A DNA stretch of 64,000 bases from Edolisoma coerulescens (lineage: Eukaryota; Chordata; Aves; Passeriformes; Campephagidae): assembly GCA_013397115.1 (NCBI GenBank), contig VWZW01001322.1, positions 1-64,000 on the forward strand, read 5' to 3'. The notes below the pieces were generated by a model that saw only the letters and a list, made by a program, of their open reading frames with translations, searched no databases and was not told where the DNA came from. Every line of letters starts with the position of its first letter. Position 1 is the first letter of the stretch. A program made the translations under genes and the position numbers. Shown here piece by piece: positions 1-28,900 of this stretch.

Positions 1-75
1 CCGCACCGAGCCCGGAGCCGATCCCGGCGTCCGGAGCGGGAGCGCCACACCCCCCTCGCCGCAGCCGCGCAGCCG

Positions 76-16134
<16,059 letters not shown>

Positions 16135-17215
16135 CTAACCGCCTGGGTCTTCCTGAAAAGTTACTCTGTTCTGGTTGTAGTAGCAGCTGGAATTTTTGCT
16201 GCCTTTGCACATCTAGCACTGGTTTGAGAAGTGTAATGGAACTGTTTTTTCTCTCCACCCTCCTGGCTTCCTGAACCATATGGTTCATTGAATACACACT
16301 TTCTTCAACTATGAGAGAAGACCACTGACAATTGCACAAAGTCAATCCAGCTAGATATGTTTTTCACGTTATCTACATTAAAATTTGCACTATGTAGAAA
16401 AGAACCTTTTTGAGACTTGATCATTTTAGCAATTGACTTTTCTAAGCTGTGGAAGTGCAGGACCTTAAGGCTGACAGTCCAAGTTTACAACATTGAGGAG
16501 ATAATAAAGGTTTTGCATATGTTTGCCTCATACAACTGTTCTTTTGCTGTTTGCACAAATATTTGAAATATAGTATTGAATGTCACAGTTGGATATTACT
16601 ACTCTTGTTTAACTATCTTGACCATGAATATGGCACAGATTTTTTTAAGTTATCTTGTAAATGTATGCATCACAAAACAGGTGACATGAACTGTATGCTG
16701 AACTGAGAGCCAACTTTAAGGAACAAATGCAGAAAAAAAAGGTACTTCTGTCTAAAAATACTTAAACTGTGAATATGGTTTACATACCTAGGCCTGTACA
16801 TGTTAAAGAAGAAACTGAAATCTAAATGCTAGTACCAGTTACATTTCTACTGGGCTTTTCAGGCTGTTCTTCCCGAGCACACACTTAGTTTGTAGAGCTT
16901 AGAAGAAGAAATCTTAGAGTGTGCGTGCGTGTGTCTGTTGGGGATTGTGCATCCAGGATTCAAAAGCTTAAAGTTTTATTTGACCCTTTTAAGTTGGTGC
17001 AAATGTGAGTTCTATGCCTTATTCATATCAATAGTAGAGCACACTGCAGTGGCAAGGTTAGCATCATGCTGCCAATAGGTACTTTTTGTAATTAAAGGTT
17101 TGCATATTTGTGAATATGTCTGATACTGGCTTTCTTGTATGTAAATCATTTGTAAAATATTTCTTAAATCTTGCTTTTGCTAATATATTTAATTTTCAAT
17201 AAAAGCTAAAAGTTT
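16135..17215 (+). other. LONRF1: LONRF1 3' UTR with two candidate poly(A) signals
   Basis: The sequence after the LONRF1 stop is AT-rich and has no coding exon. AATAAA hexamers occur at 16503-16508 and 17198-17203, so short and long 3' UTR forms of about 0.4 and 1.1 kb are possible. Which is used cannot be told from sequence. Confidence 0.5.
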
Positions 17216-20200
17216 GTAATATTTTTAACTTTGTCAGAAACTAAAAATCACTTTCCTTTTCCATGTGCTTCTATTCCGGGATCTTAAGTAAACCAGAAGC
17301 TGCTGTTTAACCTACATTAAGGTTGTGAGCACTTCATGACATAGTTGGTATGTACATAGTCTGTTTCTGATTGTCGTACCTGTCTCAGACTGATTATTGG
17401 TCAGATGAGTTTTTTCCTGGTGTCCTGCTTTTCTTTTTACTTCATTTAAATCAGGTATGAAGAAGAAAACTGTTTTTGCAAAAAAGTTGTAGGAAACTGT
17501 CCTTGCAGAGCAGTGAGGTATTTCACTGACTTACTAGTCAGATACTGTGGCCTTGTTCTCTTCTGGAATTCAAGGCTGGAGATATTACAGGCAGCCTGAA
17601 ATCATCTGGATCATCTTCTCATGTCAGTTTCTATCTAGGGTAAATTTCCCCTTTAGGGTATGAGTAAAGTCCTGGATGAATATTTGGAAAGCTTTATTTG
17701 CATAATAAAAGAAGAAAGGGAGTCCTCTATTTTTCCACTTCCACATGCTATAACCTTAGAAATACAATCTTTGTATCACCATGATCTTCTTAAGAATGGA
17801 GGTGGCAGGATTCTTTTTCCTTGGCAGTTAAAAGTCCCTGTAGCCAGGCTTGAAATACCAAATAAACTAGTGGTATTTTTTTTTTCTTCTTGCCAAGAGC
17901 TTGAGTTTGAAATTGAGTATTCCCTACTCTACTGAAAGATACGGCTTTTTAAGTGTCTCTGTACACTCCTATGACTTTTTAATACAGTAAAAATGCAAGT
18001 GTCAATTGGGTTGCACTGTCCTGTCCTTAAAGGAGTTTTACTTCTGGAATATATAAACTATGTAAGGCAAAACTTTATTGAAAAAAACCATCAACAGCAT
18101 AAAAAGCAAAGTTACGGTGTTTAACAAATGCTGCATTAAGGCTCTTTATAAGTACTACTCTTCAGTAGCCATTCCACAGTTGTAATTATTGTAGATGCAC
18201 TTGGGAATGATAGAAAATTGAGATTGGGGATGAAAGATTTTTAAGGGGTTTCTCATGTTGGAATTTTTTTAAGTGAATATTTTGTGTACCAAATTTTGTT
18301 GCCTTGTGCAGTTACAGTAGGGCAGAACAACAAACTCAACTGAATGTTTGCAAAGCCCTTTCAGTAAATAGGTTGGAGAGAGTACCATGCTGTACTTTGT
18401 ACATTGTGTTTTGAATTTGAGGAGTACTTCCTTATTCTTACAGTTATTTTTAAAATTTGCTTCCCCTCCCCATCCCCATCACACAGCACAGCTTCTTTAG
18501 CTATCGAACAGTAAAGCAGCAATTGGCTAAGGACGAAGGTCAATCACCTTATATTATTATAGTAAGGTTCAAAATCAATGTAAATAAGCATGAATGGAAT
18601 GCAAGGGATCTAGATGAGCAAAATGGAAAAGAGGAAAGCTCACTTCCTTTGTGTAGGCACGGTACAACACCATTATGATTAGTCTTACCTGATGATGAGC
18701 AACAGTCAACAAAATAGTCAACCTCTAATTTTCTGTCAGATTTAAGGCAGTCTCCTTTGCTGGGCAGCACTCCTGGACCAGCCAACAAGAGCTACCCTAA
18801 AATATTGTTGGGGCACCTTATTTATGAGATTGTGCCTTCTTTGTTCAGTCATAAGATTGGCAAGTTGATGTAGACGCGTTCTTTATGTAAGCATGAGAAC
18901 AAAACTAGATGTGTCTCAAAAGACTGGTGATCCATAAATAGCTATACAGTGAATTGGATGTGCATGTATGTTAAATATGAGAGAGCTCATAAACTTCAAC
19001 ACGATGTGGTAGAGACACCATACTCAGAAATATCTGCCTGGAAGTGATGTGTATTTTTCAAACCTTTCTGGCAAGGACCTCTTCCCAGTTTTGTTAAATT
19101 ATGGCCAGACAGCTCACTGAAATTCTTAATTTATGATTAATATTCACCTTCTAGCCTTTTACCAAACATCATTTCTTGTAACAGCTTGCTGCCCTGGATG
19201 AGCACTGATGAACGTTAGGTTTAGAAACTTCAGTTTTCTTGGTATGAAATGCCAACTTCATGTTTTTCCATCTCACTCGATTTTTCTTTTGGCAATTGGC
19301 AAATATTTGTCACGTTCATTTTAGCAAATCGTTTCTCAGTGGGCCTTTTACTGGTCCTAAGTTTCTTTAAGGACAATGCGCAAGGATGACTGTAAGATAT
19401 GTTGATGGGAGTGAAATTTGAAGTGATGTTAGAACATTCGTAGAAAGATGTTTGCTCTGACTCCCATGAAAGATGAGGCCAGATTCAAACATTGCTAAAT
19501 ACTTTACAAAACCTGGTCATCTTTTTGGCTTTTTAAGTGATCTAACCCATTCCTTTGAGCTCTGCGTCAGTATGTGTGGGGTGGGGTAACTGTCTGCTAG
19601 ATACTCAAATTGTGCTTTAGACTCACTTGCATTAATGACAAATGAGACAGGGTAGAGTTACCTGCACAACTGACTCCTGGAAAACAGCACAGGGGAGCCC
19701 CACAGTACCGGGCTCTGCTCACTTGACATTGGGGCAGGGACAGTTCCCAGAGAGAATGGTTGTCTTTGAGTACTCCCAGGAGCAGCAGACAAACCACATC
19801 TGCCTGGCCTGCATTTCACCAAGGCTGAGATGTTTTTTCAGTACTGACTTTGACTGTAAAGACCTGGATATCTGCAACTGGAATTATAATGGGAGGAAGG
19901 TTTTCCATTTAGAAGATGAAATATCTGTTTAAGGAAGATAGTATCCATGGTATCACGCTGAAATCTGTCCATTATCCTTTAATTTATGTTCTTTTCTCAA
20001 TTAAAAAAGCCAAAAAACCTAAAGCTGTAAAATGTTTAATCATAGGATTTGAGATATTCTAAGGTCTTTACCAAAACAAAACAGAGTCCACTGAGCCTTG
20101 ATTTTTGTTACGGTTTCCTGTACACTCATGACTGCAACTGCTTTTACAAACAAAAACCACTAGCAGGATTTCACCATGGATCAAAAAAAAATAATTACAC

Positions 20201-23200
20201 TCTTGATAAGTAGCAGTGACATAGTTAAATTGGAGTCAGAAGTGCTTATGAGGATGTGACGGGCTCTCTGGGACAAAATGTTCTGAGTGTTAGAGAGAAA
20301 GCAGTTGGTAAAGAAGTCTTTACAATTCCAGTTTGAGGGGTTTGGTTTTGTTTGGTAAGTAAGTTGGAAAGATGTCCTATATTGGAAATCAGTTTTAAAG
20401 TGTACTGAATATGAACCTGTACTAGCTATAAAACCGGCCATTTAGTAGATGTTTAGTGTTAGAAAAGGGAAATGATGTAATGGGAAACTGGAGGTTGTGC
20501 CATATTAATACAGTCACTTTCCAATCCAAACAAATTCTCTGGAGCTTGCCATCTTAATTATATTATCTATTTGAGTGAGTGTTGGTTCCTTGTGCTCAAG
20601 AGCTTTCTGGTCTGTCAGCTCAGAATGTTTTTATCAGCATAAAGAGCTATAGGAGGGACTTGGCAAAGTGGGTTACTAGCTTCTCCCTGACAGTGCTGTA
20701 AAGGGAGGGGCAATGTTTCTTTCTTCTGTTTTTTTCCTTCTTTTTCGTGTTTCCCCTCTTGCATCAGACCTCACTCAGTTCTGACTGAGGATTCCTTGTG
20801 GAGGCTACAGCCCATCCTCTTTCCCTGCCAGTGTATCAGACCCGTTCTCCAGATGCTTCAGCTGCCTGCTGGATGAAATCCTGGAGTCTGGGAAGCACCA
20901 AGTGAACGACAGCCCATTCTTTTCTGTGAAAAGTTCTGTTGTTGAAAAAGACTTGAACTTTATACTTGATATTCACAAGCATCTGTTGAACTTCTGGCAG
21001 CTTTGCTGTACTATTTTTCTGGGAAGATATCCTCCTACTGGTGATGACATCTGTCATCAGGAGGGGAGAGAGAGAAAAGCTGTTATAGTCCATTCCTTTA
21101 CCACCTTCTGTGCAAATACATCTTCATTCCTTCCTAAAGAAGTTTTGAATTTTACCTCCCACAGGGAACAACAAATCTAAGATCACCTTTGCACTCAGGG
21201 AATACTCCTCAGGAAGTAAATCCTGCAGAAAGCTCCCCACTGTAGCTGAACTGACATTTCATAGTCATCATATTCATACAGAAGAAAGATAATAGGACCT
21301 GTCTAAGGCCTGCTACAAAACTCCCAAGGCAGAAACCCAAAGCTCTAGAAGCAAGCTCTGTTGCAGTTGTTTAAGGAAACAGTGTGGGGGGAAGAGGGGA
21401 GATCAAGATCTTGCCTTCCCACAGATCTCTGCATGCCTGCGGTGGTTAAAGCACTCTTCTAAGAATTGCGGGAAAGGTTAAGTTTTGTCCTTTCCTCCAG
21501 TAGAAAGGGGATCAAATTGCCTATAACCAGCGTGGCTTTTCTAACATGCAGAATGCATGTTAGGTTTTGTGTGGATAGATGTGCTTTGAGGTCCCGACTG
21601 GAACACTAACTTTGTGTTTCCTGGTAAGGCTGATGGGTAAGAGGCTGGTTTGCCCTTTTAAGGTCTAAAATGCTTCTGCAAAAGTGAAACCGCAGATGCT
21701 TAAGTGGCTTTAGGTGCCTCTTGCCCAGCTAGCCATTGCACAGCAAGAGTGAGGAGCTTTGCATGCACACATTTAGATCACAAATGGAAAACGGATTTGC
21801 GAACTGGGACTGCAATACAATTCTAGAGGCACTTTAAGCTCTGCAGGAAATTCCGACTTTGTGTTGGGAATTTTCTTGTTGTTGTTTTGGGGCTTTTTTG
21901 TTTTGTTTTGTTTTTTTTAATTAACCCTTGATGAAACTTTTATAACTTTCTCCTCTAGTACATACTTTGAAACAAGTCTTGAGTGTTCCAACAACATTTA
22001 CACTTTATTTGTGCCTGAGGCCAGAAACTGATCATTCTCATGTATAAGCTTTTGGAAGTTTTGAACAGGAAGTGTCATCTGAAAATGCATAGGCCATGCC
22101 AACTGCAACACAATCCAAATACAGATTTTATTTTAAAACGTGGCTCAGAATTTCCACCACNACTGTTAAGCAGGTAACTGCTAACTAGGACATGATCTGA
22201 TTCAGGGTCCTAGGTTCCACAGCAGGGGCTTAAAAGACTTTCATTACAGGTATTCCAACTCAATTTACCAAATACAAATAAACTTCATTAGCTGCTCTAT
22301 GTAATAGTTTCTGTGAAGATAAAAGCACTTTCTTATTTAAGAATTTGTTAGGATTGTTTTTAAAATTGGACCAAAAAAGCACAAGTGCTACAAGAGCACT
22401 TTCTGACTGGAGCAATTTTCAGTCTATTGCATCAGTGTAATAGTTGGAATGATGAATCAAGGGGAAGTATTTTCATTTCACAATGAAAGCTTTGTGAAGA
22501 AAAAAAAACTAAACAGCTAAACTAAACAGCTGCAGCTACAGAAAGTCCTTGCAGGTATGACAGACTTTGCAGGTTTTGTCTGCTGATCACAGCAACACAT
22601 TGTTAATGTCAGCTGCTGTGCCTTAGTGCTTCTTTGCAAGGCAACTCCTCAAGCACGGATTTGCATCTGAGAGTTCAGTACAGACTGCACAAAAACCTCC
22701 CAAACAATCCACCCCATCCAAAAGCTGAAGAATGACCATCTCTGTGGCAACTAAAGCACTTAACATGCTCATGCCCAATGTAAATTGGCACAATTTTACA
22801 AATGAAGTTAGTATAATCCAGGTGACAGTAATTTGAGAAAAGTAACTAGAGACCAAACAGAGTATTTCAAGTGTTAACCTGACATCATCATCTATTACTA
22901 ATTTTTATTGCACAGGGAAGACTACAGACAGCACAGCACTATGGGTTGAAGAGACACCAGTGGCTGGCTGTAGTTGTCTATCTCAGCATGGCGCTAGGGT
23001 GGCCAGGTGACTAGTAAGCTTGTCAGGTTGATTACCCACCAGAGCCAACACCCAGTGTAGTGCTGGGTAGGGCTGAATAGGAAATGACACCTTCACCTGT
23101 TGTGTAACTACAGCCTCAGGCTGTGTATTGTTAGGCAGCTGAGTGAGCAGACTGCTGCCACCAGGGGGAAGAAACGCTGCAATCTCCTTTGCAGGTGTTT

Positions 23201-23462
23201 GCTCTGGTGCTTGTCTGATTACAAGATGAACCAATTCACTCACCCAGGCCAACAAAAGAGCATGGACTCTTCACCCATTAATTCTTCTGCTAGTTGAAGT
23301 TAACATCACTGTCTTGTCAGGAGAGCTGGCTGATGGCATGCTTTCAGATGTGCCTCAGCAAGTATGCAGGCAAGTACTAACTCGGTAAATAGTTTGCTTG
23401 CTAAAAAAATCCCTCAGTCTTGAGGATCTTCACTTCGAATTCAGTGCTTCCACAAATACAGT
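17216..23462. other. Intergenic spacer between the convergent LONRF1 and PAICS genes, first part
   Basis: AT-rich sequence with no conserved exon, RNA gene or clear repeat that I could recognise. Open frames of 60-96 codons occur on both strands, but none has a familiar motif or plausible splice partners. One undetermined base is at 22161. Part of it could be an extended 3' UTR of either neighbour. Confidence 0.6.
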
Positions 23463-24390
23463 ATAGAATCATAGAATCATCAAGTTTTGAAGAGACCCTT
23501 AAGATCATCAAGTCCAACCATCCACCCAGCACTATCACTGCAACCCCTGAGCCACTAAACCTTGTCACATAGTACCAGATCCAGACAGCTTTTGAACACC
23601 TCCATGGATAATGACTCCACAACCCCAGGCAACCTATTCCAATGCCTGACAACAGTAACAGGGAAAAAGAAATTCTAATATCTAATCTGAATCTCCCCTG
23701 TCTCAGCTTTAGGCCATTTCCTCTTGTCCACTCACTGCAGGCACAGGAAGACCAAACCCCTCCTCAGTACAGCCTTCTTTCAGGGAGTTGTGGAGAGCAG
23801 TGAGGTCCCTCCTGAGCTTTCTCCAGGGCAAACAAACCCAGCTCCCTCAGCTGTTCCACACAGGACATGTTTTCTAGACCTTTCATGAGCTTTGTTGCTC
23901 CTCCCAGGGCATGTACCAGTATCTCCATATCCCTTTTAAAGTGAGGGGCCCAGAACTGGACACAGCACTCAAGCTGGAGCCACACCAGTGCAGGAGGATC
24001 ACTTCCCCAGTCTTACTGGTTACACTATTGCTGATCCAGGCCAGGATGCCATTGGCCTTCCTGGCCCCCTGGGCCCACACTGGCTCCTGTTCAGCTGCTG
24101 TCAACCAGCACCCCCAGGTCCTTTTCTGATGGGCAGCTTTCCAGCCACTCTGCCCCCAGCCTGTAGTGCTGCCTGGCGTTAGTGTGGCCAAAGTGTAGGA
24201 CGCAGCACTCGGTCCTGCTGAACCTCATAGCGCTGGTCCTAGCCCATCACTCCAGCCTATCCAGCTCCCTCTGCAGAGCCCTCCTACCCTCCATCATACC
24301 AACCCAACTTGATGGTATCTGCAAATTTGCTAATGATAGACTAAATGCCCTCATCCAGATCATGCCACAAAGGCATTTCAGCCTCTTTGT
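23463..24390 (-). mobile_element. CR1 LINE, 5'-truncated, reverse orientation
   Basis: Starts with the antisense of the CR1 terminal octamers (TAGAATCATAGAATCATC) and the diagnostic 3' end (AAGATCATCAAGTCCAACCA). It then runs through about 0.9 kb of antisense reverse-transcriptase ORF (AGGGGCCCAGAACTGGACAC, AGGCCAGGATGCCATTGGCC). The coding frame is interrupted. It is closely similar in layout to the copy at 3961-4905 but keeps the 3' octamers, so it is probably the better-preserved of the two. Confidence 0.92.
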
Positions 24391-25451
24391 TCTTCACTAA
24401 TCCTCACTATTATTGATATTTCATTTAGAGATTCATTAGAAAAGTAACTGCCCTAGAGCTTAAGAAAAGAGTTATAGTTCTTTTACTTTAGGGTAAGCTT
24501 TGACCAATTTTAAACCCTTACATTCAAGAGAAGACTGCTTAGAGCTCTTCCACAGAGATACACATACTATGTGGTCAGTGCCTGTGAAGAAGGCCAGCAG
24601 CAGCATTTAATCCAGTTACACTACAGGGTAAGCCTGACCTACCACACCATCACAGAGGAGTAGTTCAGGAACAAAGCAACACTCCTGAGACAATCAAGTA
24701 GCAGAGTGTCTTCCAGAGGGCTGTCACCTAATAGTGTTCCATGCAGGTTTTAGTGCATAAGCTTCTTACAAGATTATTACCTAATTTGGGGTCCTGAAGT
24801 TACGTACCACAGCTGATAGCTACTTTTGAGTGTACTTAATAAATCTCCATGAAGCAGATTTGCATTCAATAGTTTATTTATAATTGTAAAAGCATAGGTG
24901 TTACATACTTTGAATAATTGCATATTTGTTAGAATCTTACCTACTCAGAAGACTGGTGTGTGCAAAGACAAGAAGGTCATGCTTAGATTTCCCCCCAGTA
25001 GTTTGTTGCTTTATTATTTGTTCCCCTGTTCAGTTCAGTAAAATTTCCACAGAAACAGAGTGAGGAAATATAGACATAGAATAGCTACAGTTATTGAAAT
25101 GTATGAAGACAGTCCAACATCATCACACAGGCCCTATAGGACTACTGAAGGTAGATCTGCCTAGTATTTAAAAGCACAAAGCCTGGACTAGGCAAGAGTT
25201 AGAGCAAATAGGCAACAAGCCAAGTTATAGGTCACTCAAGCAATTTGTATTTATAGCCTGTTATGAACAAGCGAATTGGTGTCAACTTCATCACATCATT
25301 CCAAAAGATATCAATGGGGTAAATATACACACACATTTTTTAAAAAGATAAATGTGTGTATATACATTTTTAAAATAAGGCATGTATTTATTTCAGGCTC
25401 TTAAAACATTTTTCCACACCCTTTTCCTATTAATACAGCATATGTTGCCAC
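24391..25451. other. Spacer downstream of PAICS, with a TA/CA-rich imperfect palindrome
   Basis: AT-rich, non-coding as far as I can see. It contains an imperfect inverted repeat at about 25323-25365, with a TATACACACACATTT arm and an AAATGTGTGTATA arm around an A/T-rich centre. Several antisense AATAAA hexamers here (for example 25387-25392) could serve longer PAICS 3' ends. Confidence 0.5.
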
Positions 25452-25925
25452 TTTATTGCTGAAGAAACCATACCATCATTGCAAACAGAACAGCATCAAC
25501 AGTGGCTTTAGTCAGCAGTCCAGTTCAGTTAATAAGATTCAAGACATACAGTAATAATATGGCAGAATGTTACTGTTACAGAAATACAGAAGACTAGTTG
25601 AATTCTATTTAGATTGCACCAAATCATTCTCTTGACATAGTCTGTAGTTAACAGCTTAGACTAAAAAGCAGAACAGCACCATTCTGGAGCAACAGAAAGA
25701 GATACCTAAAATACTACTTCCCCATCTCTACTTAGTTGTTATATTAAAAAAATACACAAGGGAAGGATGACAACACAACAGACTTCCTCTTCTGCTCTAA
25801 GAATGCTTTCTTCTGCAAGAAATGATGCAGGACTTTTGAGCTCATTCAAGGGTAAATCCTAATATGAATGAATACGCACACGCCATTATCATTGCGTAAC
25901 TAATAGTTACTTGTTACAGTGTGAC
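25452..25925 (-). other. PAICS: PAICS 3' UTR (shortest likely form)
   Basis: From the PAICS stop codon the first AATAAA on the minus strand is at 25457-25452, giving a 3' UTR of about 0.47 kb. A second hexamer follows at 25392-25387. Confidence 0.45.
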
Positions 25926-28900
25926 TTACAAGGAGCATTCTCTAAGTTTTTTGTCAGCCTGCTTCAAGGAGATCCAGGTGTTCAGCAGGTTTGATCGCAG
26001 TTTGGCCCACACTAAATGGTTGTTTAATCCAAATATCTGGGCAGCAAACTGGGCAGCTCCTTCAGGTGACAGAGTAGTAGGACAGCTAAGACCTGCAGAG
26101 AAGAGAATGCCACTTACTAAAGCATAGTTTATAGTCAAACAAAACATTTTCTCTGAAGAACAATTTAAGACAAAGCTTGTTTTAGGCTCCTGGAGCCACA
26201 TGATCCAGTTTTAAAGCCACTGAAGCGTCACGTGTTCCATTACTTCTAATATGACTGCTTTGTGGCACTTTAAACCAAAAGCCGTGGTTCATCATCATGC
26301 AAATGACTCCCTTACACAGATGTAACAGACTTCTGGGCCTCTACTCAAGTTACTAACAAAGTTAAAAATCATACAGGTAAAAATGCACTGAATTAGTAGT
26401 TCAAAGTTGAGGTCTTACCTACACTGATTGTTGAGAAAGATACTATTTGATCTTTGATCATAAGGAAAACGCATCAAAATTCAATTATTCAAATTCCCAT
26501 TAATATTACTTTCAATTTCAAAATGAAACATTTAGCAAGGATAAGCCAACGTTTACTTTTTTTAAAGATTACGCCTATGTAATCTTTGCTCGATTGGGCT
26601 TTTTGCTGTTAAGAAGTCAAAGACTGTATGTGATATATTTCCACAGACTTTGCTTGGTACTGATCCAGCTGCTTTTCCAATGCTTTGCCTCGTGTGTGTA
26701 CACTAGAACAACAACAACAACAAAAAAATAGAGCTAGATCAGGACAAGAGCACAAGTTGAAGATCATCTTACCACTGGGTAGTCTGAGAGAGGACCACAC
26801 ATCCTGAGTACCCCAGTCAGCTGAGAGTGGAGGGCAGTTGACAACTGGGTAAGCAGTGTTACCAGACATTACTGGCCCCAAACCATTGCTTCTGCCAGCT
26901 ACTGCAACAAACACTGTTGGGATCCCATCTCCTGGTGGGGAGGAAGACATTCAGAGATAAGCAATCCACCTTGTTCTCTACCACTTGCTTTCATGGGAAC
27001 TTTGTCCAAGTTCACAATTGTGCTTGCAATTATCTTTTCAATTGCATTACATGGCACTAAAATTGTGTCCAGCTTCCTCCTTTACAGAAGTGTCTTCTAA
27101 GAAATCTTACATCCTTAAATACCACAGGTGAAATTTGCATTTCTCACACTGCCTCTGAGGGAAGTCTCAGTATCAGAGGGAGAGGTGCTGCTTAGCTTTG
27201 TAGAGAACATAGCCATTAAACCTCTGGCATCTTTAAGTGTTGCTCTCCTTAAATCTGAAACAGTTCACCTCAAAGTGAGTGTTTTAACTATGGTTACCAC
27301 ATTCATAGTTTCACCAAGTAGAATGGTATGTGTAGAATGTGTATACTCCCACAAAAATAAATAATTCCTGTATCTCCTCTGCTAGACTATAAACACTTTT
27401 GAAGAGATGTTTTCTTGGCAAAGAGAGTAATTTAAAGCAAGTATCTTTTTCTCATGGCATCTAAAGTAATAAGCAAGAATATTTTCATCAAACAGAAAAA
27501 CACAGTTGGGAGCAACATCTGCCTAATATAACACATAAGAATATTCAGTCACCTAGGGAAACTGTTGTTCTTCCTTGCTTCAGAAAGGCTGGCATCGCCA
27601 GCAAGATGCTACAATAAATCTATTAACATGATCAAGGCTTGGGCAAAGCAGTTCCAGTACTGAGATAAAAGCAGAGGTTAGAGTTCGAGTAATGGAAGTT
27701 GTGGCTGGGCAGTAGGACAACACATTACTCCAAAATTACTCAGAGCCATCATGCTACTAGCAAGTGTGAAACAGAATTGTAACAGCTTGGTGTTCTGTTT
27801 AACAAAAAGTGGAAAAATCCCACATTAATCTTTTAAGATGCTAAGTCATTCTGAAACATGACGCTGTGTCAATCCGAATCAGTATTTCTTGGCATTTACC
27901 TTCATATTCTGCTTTGATCCTCAGGGTTTCGTCTGGCCCTTTGTGAGCAGAGGTCACTCTTAATTCACAAGGAATTCCAAAGGTTGCACATGCCTTTTTT
28001 ATTTTTTCACAGTGACTGAGGTCAGAAGAAGATCCCATTAACACCACAACTCTACCTTGGCTCTTTGTTTTTAGAAGCAACTAGGGAAAAGAGTGGAGAG
28101 GGAAGAGGAAAATAAAAGCAGTCAACAGGACTGAAGGCATACAGTTATCAAAGTCTAGATGTGTTGCTCATAAAAACAGGTACCTACCTCCACTCTTTCT
28201 GAAACCCATTCGAAGTTTCTCTTAACCATCTGCAGTGCTTCAGGAGTCACTTCTTTCAGGTCCCGATAGGACTGAAAGGAGAAAAATAAAAGCAGTGAAG
28301 TGCTGTGGTTTAATCCCAGCCAGCAGCCAAGCCCCACACAGCCTCTCACCACTCCACCACCAGAGATCAGGGAAATAATCTGAAAGGTAAAAGTGAGAAA
28401 ACTCACGGGTTGCAAAAAAGACAGTTTACTAGGCAAAGCAAAAGCTGCACACACAAGCAAACCAAAACCAGGCCTTCATTCACTGCTTCCCATGGGCAGG
28501 CAGGTGTTCAGCCATCTCCAGGACAGCAGGGCCCCATCACAAATAATGGTGACTTGGGAAGACAAATGCCATCAACTCCAAATGTCTCCCCACCACAGCT
28601 TCCTCCTTCCCCCCACTTTATACACTGAGCATGATGTCACATGGCCTGGAATATCCCTTTGGTCAGTTGGGGTCACCTGTCACAGCTGTGTCTCCTCCCA
28701 GCCTCCCATACACCACCATCCCCCCCCCAACTTCCTCACCAGCGTGGCAGTACCAAAAGCAGAAAAGGCCTTAGCTCTGTGTAAGCCCTGTTCAGCAATA
28801 ACAGAAACATCTTTTTATTATCAACCTTGTGTTCAGCACAAATCCAAAACACAGCCCTACACTGGCCATTGTCAGGAAAAATAACCCTACCCCAGCCAAA

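Noticed and set aside
28393..28884. Plus-strand 163-codon frame
   Set aside because: Lies wholly in the solo LTR, on its antisense strand.
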